From: Climacium dendroides
Taxonomy: Eukaryota > Streptophyta > Bryopsida > Hypnales > Climaciaceae
NCBI GenBank assembly: GCA_950106755.1
Contig: OX467091.1
Coordinates: 24,569,538 to 24,633,537, forward strand
Length of the DNA stretch: 64,000 bases
Reading direction: 5' to 3'
The notes beneath the pieces are model-generated. The model did no database searches and was not told the DNA's origin. It saw nothing but the letters and a program-made list of their open reading frames with translations. Both the position numbers and the translations under genes were made by a program. Of the stretch, positions 12,000 through 23,205 are shown one piece after another. The first letter of the stretch is position 1. Each line of letters begins with the position of its first letter.

Positions 12000-12378
12000 A
12001 ATGATGCCCCAGTAGTTTAGATCTTGCTTTTTTCAGCTTCGAAAAGGGCTAATAATAGTCCAGTGCAAAGCTCTTTGCAGTTTTCGACTTCCTGTACTCC
12101 CACATTTGCTGTTGCTCCCGTTCCTCTTTCGTTTCTCATGCGTCCCTAACTTCTTAGTAGCTTAAGCAAGCGAACAAAGCTCCGTTTGTGGAAAAGACGA
12201 AGTGTAGGTTTGTACTGGGCAGCTTTTGGACGACGGGAAGCAGGAGCACTACTGAGAGGTGCGTTGTGAGAGTAGTTTTGGAGTTGCATTGCTTTGGGAG
12301 GATTTGGGGAGAGAGAGTTAGGGTAATTTGGGAGTTTCTTGTTTTTGATTTTTTAAGAGTGTACGTGGTGTTGGCGAC
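12000..12378 (+). promoter_or_regulatory. probable 5' leader/promoter region of the DUF1218 gene
   Basis: The base composition changes here from very AT-rich to mixed with pyrimidine-rich blocks, as is usual for a plant gene 5' end. The stretch leads directly into the ATG at 12379. No TATA box or transcription start could be fixed. Confidence 0.35.
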
Positions 12379-14501
12379 ATGGCGAAATTTTCAATGCCCG
12401 TGTTGGGCGTAGCCTTGTTCTTCGATGTGCTTGCGTTCGGGCTTGCGTGTGGCGCCTTGGCGAAGCGGAGTAAGGTTAGTTCGGATGGATGCTCCGTTTC
12501 TTTGTTTCTTTGTGTCTGTTTTGTTTGGATGCTTGATTTTTGCTTGCATGTCTTGTTAAGAAAGTTCAGTTCAAGGCCTTTGGGGGTCTGCACTCTCTCG
12601 TGCGGGTAGGTTGTTTTCAGTCTAATGCACTCGTTGCCCTAGTGATGATTTTGGCTGTCGTCGGTAATACCAATCTGTACTAGAGCCAAACTAAATTTAG
12701 ATAGAATAAAACTAATGCCAGTACTCTGATTTATTCTATTAGTATGTGTGATACTAATTTATCAAAGGGACACTATTCTGAAATGATTGTAAGCGAAATA
12801 GTACTGTATTATACTCCCTCTGTTTCTGAAAAAGACCCGTTTTTCCTTTGTGTTTTACAAAGGAAACAGGGGTCTTTTTCAGAAACAGAGGGAGTACTAA
12901 TTTCCACAATTTTATTTTTTGCTATTTTTTTGTAGTGGCACTAATTTTGCGTCCTCACTAACAGGTTAAATCAGTGTAGGCTATGTTTGGTATCGGGATT
13001 ATTATACTCAGTAGATGTAAAAGAGAAATTGACCTGATCGGATGAGTGTATGCGTGAAGGAAAGTACCTAAGTTGTAGGAGACTATTTGCGCCACCTTTA
13101 GCATTTCAACGTGTTTTAGAGTGTGATTTTTGGAAGATCAGCGGAGAGCTGTGGACAGATCACTCTGTGTACGAGAGCTAAAGCTGTTTTTGATCAAGTA
13201 TTTTATCACTATTTATGAGTTTCCTATGTAATCTCAAAGTGGAAGGTCGTAGAACGCTATTAGTGACAGTAGACAACTCCATAATTACCGTTCAAAGGCC
13301 AGTAGTCGTAATCATCTAGTGAATTCATGCTTACACCTCTTGCTAACAAGTCCAAAAAGTTTATGAATAGATGAGTTGCTGTTGGTGACAGTGATCAATG
13401 TAGGTTCCTTACGGCTTTAGTATTTTCTACCTTATTCCTGTTTTCCAGTAGATTGGACGTCAATATGGGATTTACTTTGGAAACTATCAAGCTGAAAAAG
13501 AGCCAGACTATTCGTGATTCTCGTTTACAGTTGCTTACTCTTTAATTATTGCTGTTCCAGGGGTCACCACAATATTCTGCCCCTGGATATCTCGCCTGCG
13601 AGTACACGAAAGACACGGCTACCGGGCTAGCAGCATCGGCATTTGTTTTTCTTCTCATAGGCCAAGTGGTGATCACTGTCGCTACAAGTTGCTTCTGCTG
13701 TGGAAAAGAGACTTACAAACCTGGGTTTGGACGAGTATGTGCAGTTTTGCTGCTTATCTTCTCATGGTAAGCCCCTCTTGAGATTCTCCACCCCAAGGGG
13801 AGAGACCAAGCTATGGTTTGGAAATGTAGAAAGTTATTGTATCCAATGAATATGAGACAAGTGATAAAAACCAATAGCAGCACACTGGCTGCCAATCATT
13901 CGAAAGAATTTTTCTTCTTACGTCTAGTAGAATTGTGATATGCAGTTTTACATAAAGTGGCACATTCTAAGATTGTTGATCAGGTTTTTGAAATTTCCAA
14001 TCAGTGTGGTTTATATAGAGGATTGTACTGATGATTATATGGAAAGATTCAGATTGTTATTTGACGTTTCTGTTTGGGATACAGACACTTGCAATTAGCT
14101 GATTTGCTACTTGGTTTGTTTTAGAATGTGAAAAGAAATTGGGCGGCAATTAGGTTTCTGTGCACACACACATCTCAGGTTGACTTGGATGTTGCAGGCT
14201 GAGCTTCATCATTGCTGAGGTCTTTCTGCTGACGGGTGCAATCTTGAACAATACCCGAACTATCGGACAATTAGACCAAGGAGTGTACAGTGTGGATGAC
14301 GCTTTCTGCAAAAACGTGAAGAAAGCCATTTTTGCTGTAGGGGTTGCCTTCTCTTTTTTAGCAATAGTTTCCAGTATTGTGTACTACGTCTTACAAGTTG
14401 GGGCGCGCACCAAAGAACAACAATGGACTTCCTACCGAGGAGAAGCGGATCCCTACAGCGAGCATGACGGTCCTACCATTGGCATGACGGCCTACAACTG
14501 A
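12379..14501 (+). CDS. DUF1218 family four-helix membrane protein (3 exons)
   Basis: Exons 12379-12474, 13561-13766 and 14198-14501 join in frame (phases 0 and 2) to a 201-residue protein ending in TGA. Splice sites are canonical: AAG|GTTAGT, CCAG|GGG, ATG|GTAAGC and GCAG|GCT. Four hydrophobic segments lie at about residues 7-27, 52-73, 89-115 and 143-167. The family's cysteine pattern is present: Cys45 (LACEY), Cys76/78/79 (CFCCGK) and Cys137. The soluble tail after about residue 170 is hydrophilic. DUF1218 proteins are plant-specific endomembrane proteins; Arabidopsis members (MWL, DEAL/VCC) affect lignin content and leaf symmetry. Whether this copy does either is unknown. Its length matches the family. 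It is the only clearly functional host gene here. The polyadenylation region is probably around 14820-14880 (AATAAG near 14865). Confidence 0.9.
12814..12894. mobile_element. Stowaway-like MITE in intron 1
   Basis: An 81-bp fold-back flanked by the dinucleotide TA on each side (12812-12813 and 12895-12896). The ends are CTCCCTCTGTTTCTGAAAA and its complement; CTCCCTC at the tip is the Stowaway (Tc1/mariner) signature. The loop is short (ACAAAGG-type). It lies wholly in intron 1 of the DUF1218 gene. Confidence 0.88.
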
Positions 14502-14869
14502 GGTTCCCCATCATGTCCCTTTGTTTTTCCTTAGCCATTTCCACATTTGAGCAAGTGCAGGAACTCATACATTCCTTACATATCAGACAAGAATCATTCT
14601 GCTTGCCAGTTTTTTATGTTGACAAAGAGGGTTCGGCCCGAAGTGTCGAAGAATATGCGAGATCGGGGACTAGGCATATGCTCGCTAGGAAATGAGCTTA
14701 GTTTGTTTCCGCTACTGTGATAGTGGCTATGATCTTCAGTTGCACATGAAGATTTCTTCAGCTGTCCCTGAGCTATCATTTTGAGCTTCTAGATTGTAGA
14801 CGGCATGTTCTGTCAGATTTTTGATGATGTAATATTGAACTTGAACTAGACCATTTGATCGCATGAATA

Positions 14870-15779
14870 AGTACTTCTTTCATGTCATTGTTTTGTTGTT
14901 ACTATGATATTTGGTCAATTGTCAAGTATCACATAACATCATTAGAGGGTGGAAGTTCCCCGCGGTACAATTCAATCCTAGAGGTAGAACATTTTGAAGA
15001 TATTGTTGTGAGGTGCTGAAAATTCAACATTAACCCCAAAATGACATCGAGGACATAATCTGTCCTCGGGCAATCTTCGAAGGCCAATAATGCAAAATCG
15101 CAGATGTATTTCGAAAATTTGTCAACTACACTTCTGTAGGGCATAAAATTGTGAATCCACAGGTGTCGATAAATGTGCATGCTGACGTGTCATCGGATCT
15201 TTAATCGCTGAAAGAGCGGGAAGGTCACAGCGAAAGTTTAGTGCCACGTAGGGTGTGGGGACGGAAGTCCGTCCTGTGACATGAGCCTTCCTGCCAAGGG
15301 TTTATTATTGTATAATGGATCTGCTGAAGCCATGCCTCCTTTCAGTGAGAGAAACAATATTGTACGAGTAGTTGATTTTGTCGAGGACAAGGGTTTAGGG
15401 TTCCCTTCTTTGAACATTTGTGAAGTTATTTGTGTGATTTCTTCTATTGTTGAAGCTCAATTAGGGCCTCAAGTTGTCTTTTGTGGTAGATGGTGAAGTA
15501 GGGACTGAGGACATCATGCAGGTGTATGGGCAATGTTGAAGGTCGACAGAGGAATGATTAGTTTGTGTGTCTTGCTAGCCCTGACCTCTGCGTTAATATG
15601 CTACACCAAGTGTATCTCACCTTCATTTGGAAGTTATCACGTTCGCTTCTCGTCGATTTAACCTTCACCTTCACTAAGTCACCCCCTCGAATGTCTTGCT
15701 TAGCAATTTTCTTTTGAATTGACTGTTAGATTAGTTTGAGTTTTTTTTCCTCAGTTTTACATCTATGTAATGTTGTAGT
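14870..15779. other. intergenic, no gene assigned
   Basis: Mixed-composition DNA. An open frame of 72 codons at 15281-15496 (plus) is not recognised and lacks supporting features. Nothing else was seen. Confidence 0.4.
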
Positions 15780-17058
15780 TGTCACACCCCTATCTTCTTG
15801 GGGTGCCCAATGGACCTTAGTGTGCAAGGGGGACTTTGGGGGTGACTTCCCAAGCCTTGCAATAGACTAGGTAGGGAGAATGGAGAGACTCCCGATCAAA
15901 CATGGCACAATGATGCCTTGGTTTGAAGTGAATGGTAGAGTATCATATATTCTTGGAAAGCTCTTGACAATATGATTATAATGGCGCAAAAAAAACGCAA
16001 TTCGGAGTTGTGAGTTAAAAGTTATGGCCGTTCAAAGTTGACTAGGTTCTAGTGGCGCCGGGACACTTGAGGGCTAGGTGTGAGGGGTTCTCAATGAATT
16101 TTATAAGAAAATATGGCATGTGACATATCATTGAAAACTATGAACACAAGAAACCTAGAATGTTAAGCATTATGAGGTTCTAAGACATGAGTCAAAAGTT
16201 ATGGCCAATAGAAGAGCCGTGGTGAAGGCGTGCCGCCTCCCCTAGTGAACTCCAATCTTTAGAGGGCCGTAACTTTGCAAAGACTTGTCTAAATGAGACA
16301 AGTGAGCAGTCCATCGACATCTACTCATCGCATAAATGTTTGAAATGGGATTGCATGTTGAATTTGGAGCTCTAAGCGCAAAGTTACGTCAGTTGAAAGT
16401 TCGAGAGTCCAAACGATGACGTAATTTGGCAATTTGGGTTGGAAGTGGGTGGTCTTTCACAACCCAAAATTATCCAAGGACTTCCTTCGACCTAGGACGG
16501 GGGGGTCTACTGAATACCACAGAGAGTACTATAGAAGGGGGTTGGTCTCCTTCTTGAAGCCTGGATGAGTCCCGGTGACTCATGGTTGGTGGTGGTGACT
16601 TCACCACCACTTCAAGGTACCATAGGACACTTGTGTGTGTCCCGTGGCATCGGTTGGGTGGAGTCCCACTCCTTGCTAGGCCTCCTTGGATGTGTTTCGA
16701 GTTGTGAGTGCTAGTTACCTCTTGTAGATGAGTAGCAAATGCAATAGGACTAGTATAGAGTGGGGTGACACTCAAAGGTGGTTAGGATCATGGTGAATAG
16801 TGCCACCATAGGTCCTTGCACACTAAGGTGGAAGTTCTGCTCCATGTTACTAAGTGACATGTCTGGTGTCACGATGGAAATGTGTGCTAGTAGTCCCGGT
16901 GACTGGGACTTGACAAAATGAGTTGGAAATGCGAACTAACCTTGTGTATGCTTAGCATGTGCAATGTTAGGCAATTTGTGACCAAGTGATGCTGTAAGTA
17001 GGTTGTGGTGAACCTAGTGAGTTACTAGAAGCTGTAAAGTGTCATTTGGGTCACGACA
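15780..17058 (+). mobile_element. possible solo LTR
   Basis: The segment begins TGTCACACCCC and ends GGGTCACGACA, so the tips are TGTC...GACA as in many plant LTRs. The flanks GTAGT (15775-15779) and ATAGT (17059-17063) match at 4 of 5 bases, which would fit a 5-bp duplication with one change. The composition is less AT-rich than its surroundings. No internal retrotransposon domain, primer binding site or second LTR is present. Confidence 0.5.
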
Positions 17059-17063
17059 ATAGT

Positions 17064-17640
17064 TCACCATTTAGATTTGTTATTGATTGATGAAACTTCA
17101 AAATTATATTATAAAAGTGAGTAAGAGAAAACCAAAAATATTGGCATCAATTGTTAAGTCTCAATCACAGCCATGTGTTCACCAAAAATTTTCAAAGTGA
17201 AAAATCAACAAAAATGTATACTCATCTGTAGGCTATGCTAAAATAGAAGAGAATTGAATACTTCATTGCTCTATGATGATCTAATACTAGCCTCATTAGA
17301 TTTTATATTAGAGAGATGGTGAGTAGTAATGTAAAAGGCTCAAAATACCATGCTGAGGGTATTCCAAGATCACACATGTGAATAAATAAAAGCGTAGGTG
17401 CCAAAACTAGGTTCAACAATGTACTGTCACTGAACCGCACTAAACTGTCCTGCCACACAATACTTGTAGCTCTAAAACCACCGCAAAAGTCCTCCCACCT
17501 CCAATGCTCTTGATCCTCACTTCGTTATTGGTGCACGCATCCCTATCGATGCTACACCTAGCTATCAATGCTGCAGCCCTGTCGATGTCGCATCTCTAGC
17601 CTTCGACATTCGCTTCCTTCATCCGTAGTTGATCTGCAAC
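17064..17640. other. intergenic, no gene seen
   Basis: AT-rich then mixed-composition DNA lies downstream (in transcript direction) of the pogo-like relic. Part may be its 3' flank. No feature could be assigned. Confidence 0.4.
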
Positions 17641-17693
17641 CGCCCACCTCCTTCAGATCTTGTGGTAGTCATTGAAGGCGTCGTTGGATTCTT

Positions 17694-19210
17694 CTACATC
17701 ATGGGCACTCCGTCCTTTTTAAACTCAGTCATCGAGCCACTGCCACGCCGACACCTTCGCGAATCAAGTTCAGTAGTTCTTTTAGCTTTCTCAGTTGTTT
17801 TCCGTGCCTTCTCATGCTCACGGTCCGCCTTTTTACGCTTGACTTGAATTCAACGCATGACCTTTTCACCCTCTTCGCGAGCCTTCTCTTATTCACGTTG
17901 CACCTTCCTCTGCTTCACTTGTAGTTTGCGTTCTTCCTGTTCTCTTGCAATGGCTGCCTTTATTATTGTTTTTGCGGTCATTGCAGCAATGTAGTCTTTT
18001 GAGGTCATCAAAATCGACTTGGAATAATCAACCAAGGGCTCTCCATTTTGGGTTTGTCTGCAATTTTAACATTGCACTTGAGGCAATGAGAATACATTCG
18101 CCAACGTCGAAGCATCTACTCCCTCTCTTTCTAACTTTGTGCTCTCGAAGGAGTCAAGATCGGACTCAGTGCCTAACTCGACAAAATATTGTTGCCGTGG
18201 AGATTGAGTCTCAAGGATGCAGTCCATGGGGTGCTCGATAGTCTTGGGGATGCACTCCATTTCGACCTCGGCAATCTCAAGGATGCAGTCCATTTCGACC
18301 TCTTCAGTCTCGGAGATACACTCTTGTGCCTCTTCATCAATGTTGTGCATCAACTCGTCCTGATCTTCATCACCTCTATAGCACGCATTGGGCTTCATGT
18401 GAGCATTCATTGCAGTTGGATCCAAGGGCTAGATGCCAATGGTGGAAAATCTTTTCCTAATTTTTTCTGGGGTGAGTTTTTTTCTACAATCTCCAAAACA
18501 CCCACTCTGCAAGGTCTTCTTTGCTTGCTCTTTTTCCTTTGTTGTCAATAGTCATCTATCTCTACATGCTCAAAATGCTATTTTGAATAGGTTGAAGATA
18601 CTAACATCAAGGGGCTACAATCTATGACTTGTATGGCTAGGTAACGTGATAATATTAAGGCCCTGATCTATGGTTTTCTAGACGATCTTAAATGTTACAT
18701 GGGATCCATGATCATCTAAGAGTAATAGATATCTATTATCATATGAGATCCTATATCTCTCTTTTACTATAGCTAGAAAATGAATGATCCAAGTAGAAAA
18801 CAAATAGGCAGTCATTCAACTCTTTGGTTGCATTGCCATGCAAGCACCACATTCACATTTGATAATGAAGTTTCGAAGTTTGTATTTACCTTTGAAAATG
18901 TAATAGTTTGGAATTTATAACTTGTTGCATTCATCTATGAGAGGACTATAAGGTGTTCTCTACTATTTGGAATCGCTTAATATACAGATCTGTTGCCACA
19001 TTGTGCAAACACAAAAGTTCCCCCTCCATTCTTGTCTGCTTGTGCTCTCGACTCATTTGCATTCTAGATGTGAGATGGTAGATAACCATGTTGTTTATAT
19101 GCTCGTCTTAGATTCTCATACAAGGAAGCTACTTTGTTAGGATTTAATCCTCTTGCTTGTCCCTCCTCCAGTCCTTGTATATATCTCAAAGTGAATTCTA
19201 AATGACAATG
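17694..19210 (-). pseudogene. pogo-like (DDE_1) transposase, decayed, copy 1
   Basis: Read on the minus strand. It starts near EEGQARGLNPNKVASLYENL, then HGYLPSHI-stop-NANESRAQADKNGGG (19080-19020). Next come a MTAYLFSTWI block, LLLLDDHGSHVT, a HTSHRL-stop-PLDVSIF block and GI-stop-PLDPTAM (near 18430). The end is acidic, with three 11-residue repeats around EVEMDCILEI, followed by a lysine/arginine-rich coiled coil to 17694. The order NADES, LDDHGSH, LQPLDVSIF, GIWPLNP is that of DDE_1 (Tigger/pogo/jerky) transposases. The first catalytic Asp is now Asn (NANES); the second and third Asp remain. The many stops sit where Trp, Gln or Arg are expected. The frame from 18425 to 17694 has no indel. 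The N-terminal DNA-binding part is not recognisable. Confidence 0.75.
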
Positions 19211-19469
19211 TTGGAACCATCAAAGCTAGCCACATCTAGGGATGCCCTTGCTTAGCCTCCATCTACTATTTCTGATCGGACTTCCTGCACCGCTGATGCC
19301 TACTAGAATCGACAGTCTCCTACTTCTCATCTAACCCGATGGAGCTTCTCTACCTTCAGCGTTGACTTGCCTGTCGAAGTTACCGCCTCCACTTCCATCT
19401 CCCATCGCACCTCGCTCTAGAAAGGTGCCAAAGTTGTCGAAGCTTAGTTATTGGCATTACAACAAAAGC

Positions 19470-19905
19470 AGTATTTTATGATTGCAAAAATATGACTAAG
19501 AATGATTGGTGATTGCTCACAGTCATATTCTTGAATGCCAACATCTTGAAGAGAAATATGACTACAAAATATGACTGCTAGTCATTTTTTGGCCTTGTAC
19601 TTCACAAGCATATATTATACGCCCATTAGGAACACCAAAGTATTTCATAGAGAACGTAGGGAACATGTTTGAAGAATGTTGACTCATATTTCTAATCATA
19701 TTTTCATGGGAGTGACATTTTTTTATTTTCAGGTAGCTCAAAAAAAATATGAGCAATCCAAAAAAAATATGGACAATTTAGAAATCCTAGACAATTTTTT
19801 TTTTGAATTTTCAAACCTAATCACCACTTTTTTAGAGTTTTGAAACCCTAGCCATCATTTTTTTAGGGTTTTGAAACCCTAACCAGCACTTTTTTTGGCT
19901 CTTCT
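19470..19905. repeat. ATATGACT-containing AT-rich DNA
   Basis: Short motifs such as AAATATGACT and AGTCATATT recur here, as they do in the hairpin array at 21050-21390. The two stretches may be the two ends of one element of about 1.9 kb, but no clean termini or target duplication were found. Confidence 0.35.
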
Positions 19906-20350
19906 TCCTTACTTTTGTTGTCTCTTAGCTCTTATTTGTTACTTCTTAGTTGCTATTTCTTAATTGTTACTTCTTAGTTGTTATTTCTTAATTGTTACTT
20001 CTTAGTTGTTGCTTCCTAGTTATTGTTACTTATTTTTTGTTTTTTAGTTGTTGATTTTTGTTGCATTTTAGTTCTTGTTGCATCTTAACTCTTGCTTCTT
20101 GTTGCTTTTTAGTTTATGAATCTTGTTTTTTCTTCTTGCATTTTAACTCTTTCTTTTTCTTAGTTCTTGCTTTCTGTTTCCTTTTATTGTTTTTTAGTTC
20201 TTACTTCTTTTTTCTTTTTGATGCCTTTTAACACTTGTTTTTTATTGCCTCTTAGTTGTTATTTCTTGTTGCATCTTAACTCTTGCTTGTTATTATCTTT
20301 TAGCACTTGCCATTTTTTTTTTCTTTCATCACCATTTTTATTCTTCCTAT
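19905..20350. repeat. pyrimidine-rich low-complexity tract
   Basis: Irregular repeats of TTACTTCTTAGTTGTT-like units, almost devoid of C/G-balanced sequence. The open frame at 20167-20355 is a low-complexity artefact (Phe/Leu/Ser only). Confidence 0.75.
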
Positions 20351-21049
20351 TCTAAACTTGTGCTACATATTTTGTATTGTTGTAAACCTTAGAAAATTGA
20401 GCTTTGTTGTTCATTCACTAATAATTGACCTCTCATTTCTTTAATTGTATATGCAGGCATCAAAAGTTGAAACAAAGTTGTTGAAGGCTACTTGCAACTC
20501 AATAAAGCCATCTTCACATTATTGTAAGAAATATAGGCCCTATTGAATTTTGTGAATGATTTATTGTGACATATATGTTTTATATTGTTGGTTAATAAAT
20601 GTCAATGAAGAGAGTTGCATTCCTTCTTGCATTCTCCCTCTTCAATATGATTGTCTCATATATATATATATATATCTTTAAAATCATGTGTATGTGTTTT
20701 TAACTACAAAAAGGTTTTTTTTCAATTGTTAAATCATCTTGATGTATAATTGCAATGTGTCATGTCCATTTAAAATACATGAAAAATGTACTTGTAGTTC
20801 ATAATTAAAGCTATTTTGGACCTCAATCACCCCAATCACAAACTACACACAAATTTTAAAATATGACTCTCAATTATCCAAAAGATCACTTCCTTGAGTT
20901 ACATTTCACAATATATATTGGCCAAAATATAATTAGTTATAGTCATATAATGCTCATACTTATGTGTGTCAAAATGTAACCTTACACATCCCAAAATAGA
21001 ACTACAATCAGTCATAAAATTACCAATGACATTCACATTAATTACCATA

Positions 21050-21390
21050 TCAACAAAAAATATGACTCACAAGAGTCATATTTCACATTAGCAAAGAATA
21101 TAATTCACAAGAGTCATATTCATATTTCACATCATTCAAAAATATGACTCATGAGAGTTATTTTTCACATAGCAAAAATATAATTTATAAGAGTGATATT
21201 CCACAATTCACATCAACAAAAGTTCAGTCATATTTCACATCAACAAAAAATATGACTCATTGCAGTCATATTCCAGATTAACCAAAATATGACTCATTAC
21301 AATCATATTCCACATCAACCAAACATGACTCATCACAGTCATATTCCACATCAACCAAAAATATAACTAAACGAAGTCATATGCCACGTA
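21050..21390. repeat. tandem array of ATATGACT hairpins
   Basis: About eight diverged units of roughly 35-45 bp. Each has ATATGACTCA, a short spacer and then AGTCATATT, followed by CCACATCAACCAAA-like linker. Each unit can form a small stem. Spacing and sequence vary too much for a CRISPR array. Confidence 0.7.
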
Positions 21391-21471
21391 AGATTTTTTT
21401 TCCCAAGTAGTTCAAGAAAAAGTGAAGCCTTCAAGGATAGTCAATGTATATGCCATGTTGGCATACTATGG

Positions 21472-21747
21472 TTAAATATGGGTATTTATATCCCTTACAC
21501 TGATTTTGTACCCCTTTGATCGTCGATTAGTACACCCCGATGGCCGTTTAAGTTGCCCATGACAATACATTGTTCTTGCACCCTCCCCGCCATCCTCTCC
21601 GACTTGATTGTGTTGCATGCGTCGATGCAGGTCTTGCAACTTCAAACAATAGCTTCTGATCACCGTGGTTTTCAAGATATGAAGACCAACCGCCTGTACC
21701 CGGAAGTCCATAAGACTAGAACTCAGGTGCCCATGGTCCTTGAACAT
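21472..21747 (-). CDS. unrecognised 91-codon open frame
   Basis: An uninterrupted minus-strand frame in a patch that is more GC-balanced than its surroundings. The product is basic, with no membrane segment or known motif. It could be a fragment of a retroelement or transposon gene, since the sequence around it reads like protein (RPSGCTNRRSKGYKISVRD). No start context supports expression. Confidence 0.2.
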   Translation of the reverse strand: MFKDHGHLSSSLMDFRVQAVGLHILKTTVIRSYCLKLQDLHRRMQHNQVGEDGGEGARTMYCHGQLKRPSGCTNRRSKGYKISVRDINTHI

Positions 21748-21783
21748 CTTGCATACTGTGACAATAACGCTCGCCTTTTCTGA

Positions 21784-22784
21784 TTGAACTCGACATGATC
21801 CCTCAATAAATCCAAGTCAATGGATTAATGACTGTGAGCTAATGTCTATTCTAATCGCTCAACTAAGTTAATGACTCCGTTGAGGTAATGATTGATTAAC
21901 ATTAAACTTATATTAAGCTCTCACATAATCACTCTGCCCAAGTAATCATATTTAGACTTTGTTAATCACTCTATATAAATTGATTTCACTCAACATGTCG
22001 ATCACTCTATGGATGCTCAAGTTATTGGAAATTCTACTCAACATGTTGATTACTTTGGCTATGACTCAGTTCAGCACAAATTGACAGTTTAGGAAGGTAA
22101 ATCAACCCGTTGATCAATCAGTTTAGCACTTTGTGGCCACAAATCCAAGCACATAATCACACTTAAAACCATTTTCATTGTCACATTAAATTGCAGTGCA
22201 TGTATGGTGTGCTGGCAATTGGAGTCCATTTTAATGGCATCACAGTCATGCAATAATGTTGTAGAGACACCTATATCTGCTTCTATTAACATTGCAATCA
22301 CCAGAGATTGTAAACTTAACCATTTTAATTAGACCCTCAACCGCTAGCCACAATGCAATAAACCAAATCCTTAGCCTCACTCCCATTTAATTTCAGGACA
22401 TGGGTGGTTAATGTAATCCATCATACACTGTACCCATCCCCAATGTCATTGATAGTTCATTCTGCTACAATTCCCACCTACAACTGTGCTTTTTTCATAC
22501 TTCACAAGCATAGGACTAAACTCAATGCATATGGGTGATAATGTAGAGAGCACCCATGGGGACACTCATGGTAATGGATGTGGCTACCTTATGTAAGTGG
22601 AATTCTTTGGCACAGGCCTCAATTGACACCATGAACTTCAGAGTGGATGTTTCAAAAGGACATTGTCACAATTCCTAGAACTACAAGCTATGATTCTAAT
22701 TTCAGAATCCCAAAAATTTCAGTCCATTTTGACAAGTATTCAACCTGTGGCACATCACAAAGTGTCTAAAAATGTCAGAGGAGG
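21784..22784. other. intergenic, no gene seen
   Basis: AT-rich sequence without recognisable features or convincing frames. Confidence 0.5.
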
Positions 22785-23205
22785 TATAAAGTAAACCAGC
22801 CCATTGTGGTCAGAATGAGGAGTTTGGCATCATCTTGTTGCTGAAAATTTTCAATTTTTTTCTTACATTAGTACAAGTGTGAGAAATAGCAAGTGCAATT
22901 GAAATTAATTAATTTTTTGACAAAATATCAATTTGCTAGAAATTTAAGAAGCATTGAGCCCAAAAGAGTCTGTAGGCTACCTTAAGACTACTAAAATCTG
23001 AATCTGTAATGCCCATCTCACTGCCTAATGCAGTCAAAATATTTTCTATTACAGAAGGCAAAAAAAAGTCAATTTTTACAATGGACTTTACACTGAAAAC
23101 TCAGAAGTTCCTAATGAGGTCAGTGCTCACTCCATTGTTGTCATGTAAGACATACATTGTTGCCCACATCCCACATCCTGGAAAAAAACCACAATGGGTC
23201 ATTTC
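22785..23205 (+). repeat. dispersed repeat with empty TTAA-element site
   Basis: Alignable with 45243-45970 over its whole length (for example GCTGAAAATTTTCAATTTTT and CATTGTGGTCA). The position corresponding to the TTAA insertion at 45559 is here an uninterrupted run of eight A (about 23060-23067) between GAAGGC and GTCAATT. This copy is therefore a natural empty site. Confidence 0.75.

Noticed and set aside
15281..15496. Small gene of 72 codons
   Set aside because: Plausible start but no recognisable domain, no splice context and no support beyond being open.
15780..17058. Complete LTR retrotransposon
   Set aside because: Only one LTR-like segment is present, with no second copy, primer binding site or pol domains nearby. 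Only a solo LTR is proposed.
21050..21390. CRISPR array
   Set aside because: Units are diverged, spacing is irregular, the spacers are themselves similar, and the context is plant DNA.
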